64,000 bases of DNA from Haloimpatiens massiliensis (GCF_900184255.1 NZ_LT854640.1:819592-883591), one strand, 5' to 3'. Positions 36,786 through 47,044 are shown, numbered from the stretch's first letter. Notes: generated by a model not told the origin, from the letters alone. Translations and numbers: made by a program.

Positions 36786-36958
36786 ATTCTTAATTTATAT
36801 TAGCGATAAATAAGTTTTTAGAAAAATTATTTATGTTTATTTTTTATGAAAATTTGATATACACTTTATAAATGTATCAAACAAATTCAATACCACCCCC
36901 TAGCTATAGTGAAATAGTTCACCAATATAAACCCTCTATATTTGAATGGAGGATTTAT

Positions 36959-37165
36959 ATGAGAATTTTTGATTTTGAAATGAAACATGTGGAGGATGCA
37001 AAGTTAATTGCTATTGCTAATTATAATGAGGAGCGTGAGTATGTACCAATACTTCCTTCTATAGATATTCTTCCAGACTTAGACCATTTTGCAAGTAATG
37101 GATTAGGTGTTGTAGCCTTTGATAAAGGCAGAATGGCTGGATTTCTTTTGAAAATAATAAATTGA
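36959..37165 (+). pseudogene. GNAT N-terminal fragment
   Basis: From ATG 36959 (GGAGG upstream) it reads MRIFDFEMKHVEDAKLIAIA, then NYNEEREYVPILPSIDILPD and ends after GVVAFDKGRMAGFLLKIIN. It has the first strands of a GNAT domain and no acetyl-CoA loop. It runs directly into the Fic remnant, so a deletion fused the two. Confidence 0.6.
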
Positions 37166-37772
37166 ATAACTTATCATTACCTATGAGCATAGTGAGAATG
37201 TTAACTACTATAAATGAATATAAAGGGAAGCAAGATTTGTATAAAAAGCAATCACCTCAAATATTAAACACACTTAAAGATGTGCAATTATACAAAGTAT
37301 AGAATCATCTAATAGAATAGAAGGTATTTATACTTCGAGTAAAAGCTTGGGTGAAATAATGGATAATAAAATAGAAACAAGCGATAGAAGTGAAAGTGAG
37401 ATAGCTGTTATAGATATGTATTAAATACTATTCATAGTGCTTTTGATGCTATACCTATAAAATCATCTGTGTTATTACAATTACATAGAGATTTATACAA
37501 ATTTTCATCAGCTAAGGGGGGAAACTATAAAAATACTGATAATGTTTTTGTACCAAAGTGGCTTTGAAGTTGGAAGATTTATTAGTTTAGAAAAAATTAT
37601 CGAGGATAGCAAAGAAACTTATTGTGATACATTGAATAAGTCATCTATGCTATGGCATGATGGAAAAAATAATCTGCAAACATGGCTTGAGTATTTTCTT
37701 GGAGTTATCATAAAAGCATATAAGGAATTAGAGGCTATGGTAGGTTGTATTAAAAATACTAAGAGAAGATAG
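37166..37772 (+). pseudogene. Fic-family protein, frameshifted and internally deleted
   Basis: Pieces in successive frames give SIVRMLTTINEYKGKQDLYK, then IQSIESSNRIEGIYTSSKSL, then VLNTIHSAFDAIPIKSSVLL plus QLHRDLYKFS, then GFEVGRFISLEKIIEDSKET and LQTWLEYFLGVIIKAYKELE. These follow the order of a Fic (AMP-transferase) protein, and SNRIEG is the inhibitory SxxxEG motif. The catalytic HPFxDGNGR region is missing between NTDNVF and the next piece. Clearly non-functional. Confidence 0.65.
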
Positions 37773-38316
37773 TTCCATGCGATTTTATTGAAGTTAGGGG
37801 AGAGTTTTCTAAGAATCCTTTAATTGATTTTATGGATTCAATGTATATATTAGGTGAATTGGTCACAGCATTTGATAAAGATAAAGCTAATAATCCTAAA
37901 GTTAATAAAAATAAAGCTTGAGAAAATAAAAAGATATTAGATCAAATAGAAACTTAAAGTAATAGTTTGAAAAATGGAAATATTACCAGATCGGCAGTTC
38001 AGTTAATACCAATATCGATATTTATGTAATAATAATTTCCACTAGTAAAATACTCAACTTAACTTTGTATAACAAGTTACAAAACACATCTGCAAAACCA
38101 ATTATAGTGGTGCTAAGTTTAGAGGTGCTTTGAAAACGAAAAGTTATAATTTTTAATACTCAAGCTCACCATTAGGCTAATAACCAGATGTTAAAGCATA
38201 TAAAGATTTTATTTAAAAGGTGTAGTCAATGTAAAAGGGTGCTAAGTCATCAAGTATTGTAATTTTAATAACCTAAATTCAAACGGGGTATTAAAATTTA
38301 TTGTGGAGGTGCATAA
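37773..38316. other. Gene-free stretch with decayed coding remnants
   Basis: The first 200 bases contain a broken open frame (GEFSKNPLIDFMDSMYILGE, LVTAFDKDKANNPKVNKNKA) with no start and no recognised family. The rest shows nothing I can name. GGAGGTG at the right end is the ribosome site of the next gene. Confidence 0.4.
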
Positions 38317-38851
38317 GTGAATAAAGTTATATTTATAGAAAATAATGAAATATCATTAGTTAAATATACCCATGATGATGATAAGGAAATGTATAAGTGT
38401 TGGTTAGACATTAGGACTCAAAAAGGATATAATTTTGCCTTTGACCTTAGTTTTGAAGAGTTCCATGAAACCGATATTTCACAATTTCATTTCTTTAGTT
38501 CAATTGTTGATAAAAAAAATAAGAGTGTAATTGGTGCTATAAGGCTGTCTCCTCCAAAAGATGAGCCTGACCTTGCTATCATATAGAAGAAAATGTTATG
38601 GGTATAAGGCGTTTCTATTAGGACTTAACTATTGCTATAGAGAGTTAAAACTTCGAAAAGTTTGGGCTGGATGCTATGAAAGTAATTTAGCAAGTCAAAG
38701 GATACTTGAAAAAATAGGATTTGTCAGAGATAGAAGTGAAGATACATCTGAAGTAGATGCATTCAATGGTGCTGAAATTAAACAGTTAACTTATGTTTTA
38801 AGTTATAAAAACTTTCTAAAGATATATAAAAGTTTAAGTGGTGATTCGTAA
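38317..38851 (+). pseudogene. RimJ/RimL-type GNAT, frameshifted
   Basis: The first part, from GTG 38317, gives MNKVIFIENNEISLVKYTHD to PPKDEPDLAII and stops; the second, in the next frame, gives YRRKCYGYKAFLLGLNYCYR, LRKVWAGCYESNLASQRILE and KIGFVRDRSEDTSEVDAFNG. Together these are one GNAT of about 180 residues with the acetyl-CoA and closing motifs. A small frameshift near 38585 breaks it. GGAGGTG precedes the start. Confidence 0.75.
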
Positions 38852-38973
38852 CCTTCTTAATTAAAAACTATTTAAAATTCAATTATATCTTTCAATTGCT
38901 ATAACATATAGTAAACTTATTACCTCTTACTATAACAAACCAAATTTATACCAAAAGAAAGCTGGTGCAATTC

Positions 38974-39870
38974 ATGATTAAACTATCAACCATTAAAGGA
39001 AGAAAAATAGAATATTTAATTACTGGGAGTGGAGAGAACACTGTAGTTATTATGCTTGGAATGGGATGCAGCATGTATGCTTGGTTAGATATTGCAGATG
39101 AAATATCTAAATATGCAAAGGTTATCATAATACACAGACCTGGTGTTGGAAATAGCGAACTACACCATGAAGGTAGTAATACATTGATAGCTGCCAAGGA
39201 TTTATATTCATTATTAACTGAACTGAATATAAATGAAAAAGTTATATTAGTAGGGCATTCCTATGGAGGACTATGTGTTCAGCATTTTGCAAGATTGTAT
39301 CCAGAAAAAGTAGAAAGTGTATTACTTGTTGAATCAGCATCAATGTATAGAGAAGATAAATTTGATAAATTAGAATGCCCTATATCAAATAAAACCGATT
39401 CAGATGAAATTTATTTAAAATTGTGGACAAGGTATTCTAAATATACTAAAGATAAATTAATAGAAGAAATAAAGCCAGAGCTATCAAAGGAAGAATTAAA
39501 GCAGCCTTTGGATATTCAAAATGAGCTTTTAGACTTTTACGTAAGACCTGAAATATATGTAAATCAACTTTCTGAATTAATTGATTTAAGAAGTACTGCA
39601 GGGAATATGAATACTTCAGGAAATTTTCCTAATTGTCCATTAATAATATTAATTCAAGATCCAGCGTACTCCATTAAAGAAATGGTGGAAGAAGGAGTAC
39701 CTAAAATAGAGGCTGAAAGAATTGTGGAATTATCTCAAAAGTTATCTTACGGATTAAAAGAGCTATCTAATAATAGCAAATGCACAATTGTTAAAGATAG
39801 TAATCATTGTATAAACGAAACTAGGCCTGATGCAGTTATTGATTCCATAAAAGAATTATTATTTATTTAA
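38974..39870 (+). CDS. Alpha/beta hydrolase
   Basis: A 298-residue hydrolase. The oxyanion loop is VIMLGMGCSMYAWLDIA, and HRPGVGNS precedes it in the fold. The nucleophile Ser is in LVGHSYGGLCVQHFARLYPE (about residues 90-109), and the His in KDSNHCINETRPD near the C-terminus. The structure resembles small esterases and haloperoxidase-like hydrolases. A weak ribosome site precedes the ATG at 38974; GTG 38965 is an alternative. The substrate is unknown. Confidence 0.8.
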   Translation: MIKLSTIKGRKIEYLITGSGENTVVIMLGMGCSMYAWLDIADEISKYAKVIIIHRPGVGNSELHHEGSNTLIAAKDLYSLLTELNINEKVILVGHSYGGLCVQHFARLYPEKVESVLLVESASMYREDKFDKLECPISNKTDSDEIYLKLWTRYSKYTKDKLIEEIKPELSKEELKQPLDIQNELLDFYVRPEIYVNQLSELIDLRSTAGNMNTSGNFPNCPLIILIQDPAYSIKEMVEEGVPKIEAERIVELSQKLSYGLKELSNNSKCTIVKDSNHCINETRPDAVIDSIKELLFI

Positions 39871-39874
39871 AGTA

Positions 39875-40453
39875 TTGAATTTATTTAATCATAACTTTAG
39901 AAGATTCACCTGTGAAGAAAATGACACAATATTTATACAAGAATCTACTTTTTCTTCAAAAAAGAACATGAATCAAATTATACATGAATTTACTCATCTT
40001 GGATGGAATGCAAAAGCTGAAGGAACTGTTAGCCGTTCACGCTTTTTCGATGAAGCTTTTACAAGTTATTATGAAATGCCAATTATGAATACACTAGAGA
40101 GAAATGAACATTATTTAGATTTATATTCTAAAACTTGGAATGAACAAATGAACTCTGGCAAATATAAAGAAATTCCAATTCATAAGTTTGGTGAATATGA
40201 ATATGGTGATTTAAGCTATACTGCAGGAGCTATATGTTTATATGAATTAACTAATATCATTAGTGAAAACATCTTTGATAATATAACCACGCAATTCTTA
40301 AACGAGTTTAAAAATAAGCCTACAACTTTTGAGGATTTCTGCAATTTTTATATTGATAAGGCTACAAATGATAAAAAACAAAGTGTAAAAAAACTATTTG
40401 ATGATTGGATATACTCATGTGAAGGATTTAAAAAGTATATAAAGAATACTTAA
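39875..40453 (+). pseudogene. M1-like metallopeptidase, C-terminal fragment
   Basis: A 192-codon frame starting only at a TTG without ribosome site. IIHEFTHLGWNAKA has the HExxH zinc motif, and 18 residues after its second His comes the third-ligand Glu in FFDEAFTSYYEM, the gluzincin spacing of M1 aminopeptidases. The N-terminal beta domain and exopeptidase motif are missing. It follows the hydrolase stop by four bases, so a deletion joined them. Confidence 0.65.
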
Positions 40454-40573
40454 TAGTAATGATAAACTTTGAAATTGTTGTCCATGGACATAGATGCCAT
40501 TATCCCACACTTTTTCGGAGAGTGGAGTATTACGATATAGCCATCAGATAAAAGATGGAAGGAGAGCGATGAT

Positions 40574-42382
40574 ATGGATAATATAATTTATTATATGAAT
40601 GGGCACGAAGAAAATGAAATTTTAAGTGGTAATTGGACAATCTTTGATAGATATGAAAAAAATAAACTTAATGCAATTAATGATAAAAATAATGATTTAA
40701 AAGTTCGAACATTAGTTCTGTATTCTGTGAAAAATTTATATGTTTTAGTTGTAAGTAACCAAGACAAAATTATAAATAACGATAGAGCTTATCAAAATGG
40801 TGATGGATTTCATTTTGTCATAGCAAAACCTAACGAAGATGGTATACCAACTGATGAATTTTATGTAATAGGAGTCAGTCCATTAAGCAACAATAAGCGA
40901 AGAATTTTTCAATGGTATAAAAATGTGGAGTGTACTGGAAAACAAATTACTAATGGTGATATAAAGTATAAATATATTGATGGAAACATGTATTTTTTAG
41001 CTTCAATATCCTGGGAAGAATTGAATCCTTATAAACCATATATTTGTGAAAAATTAGGTTTTAATATAAGTTTTGTAAGGGATATTAATGATGAGAAGAA
41101 AACATTTATTTTAAAAGAAGATGACTATATTCAATCAGAAAATAGTCTTAGAAAATATGAATTATTTAAATTTGAAAATCCAACAAGCAATGATACGCCA
41201 GATATATTAATTGATTTAGATAAAATTAATTGTAAGACCTATGAAAATGTGATGTTAAGAATAGCAATAAATAGTAATAATGAATCTACAGCAAATATTC
41301 ATCTTAAAATAAATAATAAGAAATGTATAAATAAAGTTAAAAAGGTAACTAAAGGGTTAAACCTAATAAGGATTGTACTAAATAACTATAATCTTGAAGA
41401 ATATAATAATATTATAAATTTAAAAGTAAATCTAGATACATATACTATGGAAAAGAACTTTCAGCTTTACATTTATAATGAAGAAAAATTCAATATGCTA
41501 GAAAATAAGATAAACACTTTTAATAAAGCAGAAAATATGTTTTTAAAAGAAAGTATTGATTCATTAAAATTCTATTGTAAAGATTTTAATAACTACTTAA
41601 GTCAATTAAAAGAATATGAGTCTTTTGAAACTTTAGATAACTACATAAAAGATATAGAATATAAATTAGATTTAGTAAAGAATGGTGAAGATTTATTCAA
41701 AGCAGGACAAGTATTAAGATTAGGCTTTAAATCTCGTGAAGATGCTTCTATTCAACCATATTCACTATATATACCTAAATCAGTAGAAAATAATGATTTC
41801 CAAGGCTTAATGGTATGTTTACATGGTAGTGGAAGTGATGATAGACATGGGATTAATATTTTTCATAAAAGATTAGCCGAGGAATTAGGATTAATTATGT
41901 TGGCACCTTTCGCAAGGGGAACATCTCATTGCTATTGTACTACTGAGGCTTTATCAGAAATAATAGAGATAACACAAAAGATTAAATCTATATTTAAATT
42001 AGATAACAAAAAGACAATTTTACAAGGCTTCTCAATGGGTGGATACGGTGTCTTAAGAACTTTTGATTATTGTAAAAAAGAATTTCAAGCATTAGCCATA
42101 TTTTCAGGCCACCATAACCTTGCAAATATATTTGAAATCGAAAATCAACCTAATTATTTAGACGATCATAATATAAGTAAATTTAAAAATGCAGATATGA
42201 TAATATATCATGGAACAAAAGATGGGAACTGTGATTTTAAGGAAGTTAAAGAATTTTTAGATAAAATTAGTTTAGTTAATAATAAAGCTACAGTGTTTAC
42301 ATCAGAATGTGGACATGAAGGTCTAAAAAAGGAATGGTATGAGAGCTTTAAGGAATGGGTTAATAAAATTATATTATCATGA
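40574..42382 (+). CDS. Multidomain esterase with N-terminal CBM9/DOMON-like module
   Basis: A 602-residue protein. The N-terminal 200 residues (GNWTIFDRYEKNK, GDGFHFVIAKPNEDGIPTDE) look like a family-9 carbohydrate-binding or DOMON-type beta sandwich. A linker with helices (about 300-385) leads to an alpha/beta hydrolase: LMVCLHGSGSDDRHG, nucleophile in ILQGFSMGGYGVLR (about residue 487), Asp in HGTKDGNCDF and His in ECGHEG. No signal peptide is seen, so a cytoplasmic role on an imported ester is likely. A GGAGAG site precedes the ATG. Confidence 0.75.
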   Translation: MDNIIYYMNGHEENEILSGNWTIFDRYEKNKLNAINDKNNDLKVRTLVLYSVKNLYVLVVSNQDKIINNDRAYQNGDGFHFVIAKPNEDGIPTDEFYVIGVSPLSNNKRRIFQWYKNVECTGKQITNGDIKYKYIDGNMYFLASISWEELNPYKPYICEKLGFNISFVRDINDEKKTFILKEDDYIQSENSLRKYELFKFENPTSNDTPDILIDLDKINCKTYENVMLRIAINSNNESTANIHLKINNKKCINKVKKVTKGLNLIRIVLNNYNLEEYNNIINLKVNLDTYTMEKNFQLYIYNEEKFNMLENKINTFNKAENMFLKESIDSLKFYCKDFNNYLSQLKEYESFETLDNYIKDIEYKLDLVKNGEDLFKAGQVLRLGFKSREDASIQPYSLYIPKSVENNDFQGLMVCLHGSGSDDRHGINIFHKRLAEELGLIMLAPFARGTSHCYCTTEALSEIIEITQKIKSIFKLDNKKTILQGFSMGGYGVLRTFDYCKKEFQALAIFSGHHNLANIFEIENQPNYLDDHNISKFKNADMIIYHGTKDGNCDFKEVKEFLDKISLVNNKATVFTSECGHEGLKKEWYESFKEWVNKIILS

Positions 42383-42413
42383 CTATTTAATAAAAATGGG
42401 GAAGTGAATTTTT

Positions 42414-43114
42414 GTGATAAAAAAGAAAACAATAATTGAAGATGAACTATCAAATGAAAAGAGTCTAGTAAAATTATATGGAAAGTTACAGATTTTAAAG
42501 GCAATGCTTTATCAGGCACTGACATTAAGATTTTAAGTAGAGAATTTGAGCCAATATATAAAACTATCACTAATGAAGAAGGATTATATGAATTAAATGT
42601 AAAACCTAATATATATGCTTCTTTTTTTGCTTGCAAAGATTATGCAGTAAATAATTTAGAATATTGGGCTTGGAATCTTCCATTATTAGGCCACATGGAA
42701 TTGAATGTGAAAATAGATGGTCTAGAAGTATATGCTATCAATGCTTTTCAGGTTCAGGGAGCTACTCCAAATAGGATTATGTTATTCTTTAGACCTATGA
42801 GCTTAAAAAAAAGCAAACCCTTAAAAGAATCAGGAGAAATAGATGCATTGGAAATTGCACCTATATCTCCAAATCTCACTAAGGACCATATTCATGTAAT
42901 TATAAATGAAGAAAAAGTAAAAATTTATGAAATAAATAAAGTCTTTGAAGATAGAGGAGATAACAAAAAACTTATTTCTTATCTAATACATGTAGGATTG
43001 CCTAAAAACTTAAATAAATATGAGTATAATAAGATTACCATTACATTGTATGACAGTGAAACCCATGAGAGAGGGGAAGGAAGTTTATTCTGGAAAGCAG
43101 ATGAAGTAATATAA
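42414..43114 (+). pseudogene. Carboxypeptidase-regulatory-like domain protein, frameshifted
   Basis: From GTG 42414: MIKKKTIIEDELSNEKSLVK, then one missing A in a run near 42480 shifts the frame. The rest reads VTDFKGNALSGTDIKILSRE, TNEEGLYELNVKPNIY, then LEYWAWNLPLLGHMELNVKI and INAFQVQGATPNRIMLFFRP. The first part of this is a carboxypeptidase-regulatory beta sandwich. The frame after the break is intact to 43114. Confidence 0.65.
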
Positions 43115-43117
43115 AAT

Positions 43118-43408
43118 TCACAAAATAATCATATTTCAGGAGTTGTTTGCGTAACAATCTATGGGCATGAAAGTGAAAAAGGTGCAGTATTATGGGTACG
43201 TGAAATAGCTGTACGTCCAGAATATCAGCGAAGGGGAATAGCAAAAAAATTATTAAATCAAGCATTATCTTATGGAAAATATTACGGAGCTAAAAGGGCA
43301 TTCCTTATGGCAGATGAGTGTAATGAGGGCGCAATAAAATTATACGAAAGCATGGGCTTTATGGCAAACAAAAATGAAGCTGAAAATGATATGATACTGG
43401 GAAACTAA
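43118..43408 (+). pseudogene. GNAT C-terminal fragment
   Basis: A start-less frame reads NNHISGVVCVTIYGHESEKG, then VREIAVRPEYQRRGIAKKLL (acetyl-CoA loop) and AIKLYESMGFMANKNE. The first 50 or so residues of the protein are missing. It follows the previous broken gene by a few bases. Confidence 0.65.
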
Positions 43409-43511
43409 GCCAAATAGGCTTAGTTTTTTAATAATAAAAATACTGCCTATATAGTAAAAAATAGGACATAATGTTATTATGTTTATAGAGTTTATCTACG
43501 AGGTGATAATA

Positions 43512-44339
43512 TTGAAAAAGATTATGATTATTGAAGATGATTTGGATTTAGCAAAATCACTAAAAGAATATTTGATTAATCAAAGTTTCAAAGTCATATA
43601 TTTGGATAATTTAGAAAACTATATGGAAGAAATAGTTGAATTCAAACCTAATTTAATTTTGTTAGATATAAACTTAAGAAATATGAATGGTTTTTCTATT
43701 TGCCAAAAAGTAAGAAAACAAAATAAAATTCCTATAGTTTTTGTTACAGGTAGAGATAGTGATATAGATGAGATAAAGGGAATTACTGCTGGTGGAGATG
43801 ATTATATTCGAAAGCCTTTCTCAAAAGATGTTCTTTTAGCTCGCATAAATAGAATATTAAGTTATCAATCCTATGAATATATTAACGAGATGATTATCTG
43901 CAATGTTGTTTTAAACATTAGCAAGAATGCTGTCATCCATAGAGAAACAAAAGAAGAAGTAGAATTATCAAAAAATGAATTTAGGATTTTATATTATTTA
44001 GGACTCCATCAAAATCAAGTCATTGATAAAAATAGATTGATCAATTATTTGTGGGATAATAATCTGTATATTGACGAAAATGCCTTATATGTTAATATGT
44101 CAAGATTAAGAAAAAAACTAAAGTCCATTGGTGCCGATGATCTTATCACTACTATACCCTCTAAGGGGTTTTCTATATGTAACAAGATATTTATCTTTTC
44201 AAAAATCAAGAATTACAAAAAACTGTTTATATTTTATTCTTGTAATATTGTTTTTATATTTTACAGGTACAAACAAGAGTGTTCTTATACTAGTTTCTTT
44301 AATTTCTTTAATCTTTTTTATCATAAATCTTGGCTTTGA
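43512..44339 (+). CDS. OmpR-type response regulator, C-terminally extended
   Basis: The receiver has the acidic pair in IIEDDLDL, phospho-acceptor Asp in LILLDINLRN and Lys in GDDYIRKPF, followed by a winged helix (EVELSKNEFRILYYLG, NMSRLRKKLKSIGADDL). It is BceR-like. Normal members end about 50 residues before this frame does; beyond GFSICNKI the sequence encodes the histidine kinase N-terminus in another frame, so a frameshift extends it. The TTG at 43512 follows AGGTGAT. Confidence 0.8.
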   Translation: MKKIMIIEDDLDLAKSLKEYLINQSFKVIYLDNLENYMEEIVEFKPNLILLDINLRNMNGFSICQKVRKQNKIPIVFVTGRDSDIDEIKGITAGGDDYIRKPFSKDVLLARINRILSYQSYEYINEMIICNVVLNISKNAVIHRETKEEVELSKNEFRILYYLGLHQNQVIDKNRLINYLWDNNLYIDENALYVNMSRLRKKLKSIGADDLITTIPSKGFSICNKIFIFSKIKNYKKLFIFYSCNIVFIFYRYKQECSYTSFFNFFNLFYHKSWL

Positions 44340-45182
44340 ATACTTGAAATATAGAAAAACATGTTTAAAAATAAATCAGCTTATTTCAGAATTAGATAAA
44401 AGATATTTAATTAAGGAGCTTTTAAATGAACCTAAAGATTTATATGGAAGCTTATACTATAGAGTTCTAGAGAAAGCATTATATGATATGGTTACAGATA
44501 TGGCAAAACAAAAGAAGAATACCAGGATTATAAGGAGTATATTGAAGAGTGGATTCATGAAATGAAAACACCTCTTACCACAATTTATATGTTGGACATG
44601 ACACAAAAGGATAGCTCAAATAAAATTAGTAGAGAACTTTCCAAATTATCCAATTTAATGGAAACCAGCTTGTTTTATATAAGAGCTAATACGTTAGAAA
44701 AAGATTATCATGTAAGAGAGATATATCTTTTTAAAATAATACATGAAGTATTATTAAAAGAAAAAGCTGCAATACAAGAAAAGAGAATAGAAATAGAAAT
44801 TATTCATGACAATGTTGATGTTTCGGTTTATACCGATAAGAAATGGATAGAGTTTATTTTGTATCAAACGCTATTAAATTCAATAAAATATGTTAAGCCA
44901 CTAGGAAAAATATCTTTCAAAATTATCAAAGAAGTTGGGATAATAAAGCTTATTATGGAAGACAATGGATGCGGTATATCTTCAAGCGATCTTCCACGGG
45001 TATTTGAAAAAGGATTTACAGGAAGTAATAAAAGAAGGGGAGAGGCAACCGGAATTGGACTTTATCTATGTAAAAAAAGTGCAGACAAAATGCGAATAGA
45101 CTTATCTATAGAATCAAGGGAAAATGAATATACAAGGGTAATCATAGGTTTTCCAGTAGGGGATTACTATAAATTAAAATGA
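44176..45182 (+). pseudogene. BceS-like histidine kinase, frameshifted
   Basis: Two membrane segments (LYFILVILFLYFTG, LILVSLISLIFFIINLGFEY) start the frame with no clear start codon. In a third frame the sequence continues as EEYQDYKEYIEEWIHEMKTP plus LTTIYML with the phospho-acceptor His, then LLNSIKYV (N box), EDNGCGISSSDLPRVFEKGF and GEATGIGLYLCKK (G boxes). One base change in an A-rich stretch near 44515 breaks it. Intramembrane-sensing BceS-type kinases normally signal with a BceAB transporter. Confidence 0.8.
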
Positions 45183-45183
45183 C

Positions 45184-45228
45184 CTTACAACTCTGTAAGA
45201 TGTATTTTATCATCTCGTATCGTACAAT
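45184..45228 (+). promoter_or_regulatory. Bce-type operator and promoter
   Basis: CTTACAACTCTGTAAG (45184-45199) is a dyad like the regulator boxes before bce-type transporters, and TACAAT (45223-45228) is a plausible -10 box. It should drive the ABC genes but an IS110-type element now lies between them. Confidence 0.5.
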
Positions 45229-45363
45229 AAAAGCATAGTCCAGCTAAGAAATGTCAATAAGAATTAAAAAAATAATTAATATTTTTATTATCTTAAAAAA
45301 GGGTAACCTTAATAAACTTTTGTTAGACTAACAAAAAACGGAAATTATATTTATGGAATTATA

Positions 45364-46671
45364 CTACGCAGCGAAGCCGCATTTCGCTTTGAGATAATTC
45401 TTTTGGTGTTCTTCTGGTGTAATTATTTCAAATTCTTTCCCATCACGAAGAATGGCAAATAATATGTTACAAACTTTATGCATAACTGCCCCAAGAGCAA
45501 TCATTTTAGGCTTACTTTGGCACTTTAAAAGATAGTATTCTCGAAGTACTTGATTTTTGGCGGAGCCATCTTTGTTTTTGCTTATGCTGATTAATGCCAT
45601 AGTGTGAATTACTCTTCTGGCAATTCGAGAGCCTCGCTTTGACATACTGATTTTTGTGCCATTAAAGTTGCCAGATTGCTTTACTGCTGGATCTAAACCA
45701 AAATAAGCAAAAAGCTGTTTTGGTGAGTTGAACGCAGAGAAATCTCCGATTTCTCCCATGAGGCTTACAGCAGAAAGAAAACCTGCACCTTTAAATGTTT
45801 CAATCAAGTGAATTTGCTTTACAAAATCAGTATTTTCATTTTCATCAACAAGCTTATGCATTTCAGAGAGTATAGAAGAAATCTCTTCATCATACTTTCG
45901 AATAAAGCTTATGTATAATCTAATACGCTTAAAATTACTACTTACAGAATAACCGAAGGTCTTTGCATCATTGGCAGCCTTTATAATGGCATTATACTTA
46001 TTATTAGCATATGTAAGCCCAAAACGAGCTGTAGATCTTATAGAATCAATAATCTCTTCTTTGGAAGCATTTAAAAATGCATCTGGAGATGTGTATGTTT
46101 CTAATAAGGTTAATGATGTATTAGTAGTTATTTTTGAAAAAATTTTAAGGTATTCTGGAAATACCATCCGAAGTTCACTTTGAAGTTTGTTCACATAAGC
46201 AGAACGGTTGTCCATCAAATCATAATACTCTCTTGAAAGATTTCTTAAATCAAGAGCAAGATCTGATGGCATAAGAGATACTTTTAAATCTGGCTTTAAG
46301 CCTATTAAGGCAGCTTTTTTTGAATCAAATCTGTCATTATGCACTTTTCTAATGTTAATGTTTGTGCTATTCTTAGTGATGATAGGATTAATTAGGTTAA
46401 CATTAAATCCAGTATCACGAAGATAGCAGAAGAGTGGGTAATGATAAATTCCCGTGGATTCTAGGAAAATGCGACTTTCCAAAGAATACAACTCTTCTGC
46501 TTCTTTTATTTTAGAAACAGCGAGTTCAAGGGAATCAATGTTTGAATGTAGTATTTTAAAAGGCTTTCCAACAAAGGTCTGGTTAGGAAGTGCGATAGAC
46601 ATCCAACTGAAATCTGCACCAACATCAATACCGACCGAGATAAATAAATTTTTAAATAAAATGTTTGACAT
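45364..46671 (-). CDS. IS110-family transposase
   Basis: A 435-residue DEDD recombinase. VGIDVGADFSWMSIALPNQT has the first Asp, RIFLESTGIYHYPLFCYLRD the Glu, and VHNDRFDSKKAALIGL the next acidic residue. The C-terminal transposase-20 domain has IETFKGAGFLSAVSLMGEIG, FNSPKQLFAYFGLDPAVKQS and SKRGSRIARRVI with the catalytic Ser region. The frame is complete. The ATG at 46671 has GGAAAGGAG upstream and is preferred over 46773. Confidence 0.9.
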   Translation of the reverse strand: MSNILFKNLFISVGIDVGADFSWMSIALPNQTFVGKPFKILHSNIDSLELAVSKIKEAEELYSLESRIFLESTGIYHYPLFCYLRDTGFNVNLINPIITKNSTNINIRKVHNDRFDSKKAALIGLKPDLKVSLMPSDLALDLRNLSREYYDLMDNRSAYVNKLQSELRMVFPEYLKIFSKITTNTSLTLLETYTSPDAFLNASKEEIIDSIRSTARFGLTYANNKYNAIIKAANDAKTFGYSVSSNFKRIRLYISFIRKYDEEISSILSEMHKLVDENENTDFVKQIHLIETFKGAGFLSAVSLMGEIGDFSAFNSPKQLFAYFGLDPAVKQSGNFNGTKISMSKRGSRIARRVIHTMALISISKNKDGSAKNQVLREYYLLKCQSKPKMIALGAVMHKVCNILFAILRDGKEFEIITPEEHQKNYLKAKCGFAA

Positions 46672-46900
46672 GAGCAAAAGCTCCTTTCCGATAGGAATCC
46701 ATTTCCATCTAATGAGTACACAACCTTGCGAGTTATACAGGTATAGCCTGAGGCTCCCAACCAGCCGAATCATAAAACCTCATTGAATGGACTAATTGAC
46801 TAAATCACGGGTATGAGTCAGCAGATACTGACTTCCCAAGGAGGAAAACATTATTTGTCCTATCCTTGAAGATTATACTTTATGAAAAGTCTGGAGTCTA
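46672..46900 (-). ncRNA. Possible bridge RNA region of the IS110 element
   Basis: Over 200 bases without a gene lie upstream of the transposase, more GC-rich than the neighbours and with self-pairing segments (AGTCAGTATCTGCTGACT type hairpin near 46816-46835). IS110-group elements encode a target- and donor-recognising bridge RNA in this position. No structure model was computed. Confidence 0.35.
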
Positions 46901-46931
46901 TATAGGAACCGTCAAGCATGATAATTAACTA

Positions 46932-46973
46932 AGATAACATCTGATGAAGGAAGAAATCCTTCTTCTGTTATCT
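46932..46973. repeat. Hairpin before the Bce-type transporter genes
   Basis: AGATAACA with TGTTATCT and, inside, GAAGGA with TCCTTC form an interrupted stem. It could be a terminator that shields the ABC genes from the element, or part of the old transporter leader. Confidence 0.4.
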
Positions 46974-47044
46974 ATTATAGAAACAATTAAATTGAGATGA
47001 GTAGTCTTAATGACTACATCATTATTATACAAGGAGGGATGAAC

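Larger units (their letters stand above)
45340..46900 (-). mobile_element. IS110-family insertion sequence
   Basis: The transposase gene and a gene-free stretch of over 200 bases before it (46672-46900) mark the element; exact ends are not clear because IS110 elements often lack inverted repeats and target duplications. It lies between the Bce operator and the transporter genes, reading against them. Confidence 0.7.

Noticed and set aside
39482..39870. Alpha/beta hydrolase and M1 fragment as a fusion protein
   Set aside because: A stop codon separates them and the frames differ.
44176..44565. Separate small membrane protein upstream of the kinase catalytic part
   Set aside because: Its end and the next frame join exactly as a BceS-type kinase, so it is one frameshifted gene.
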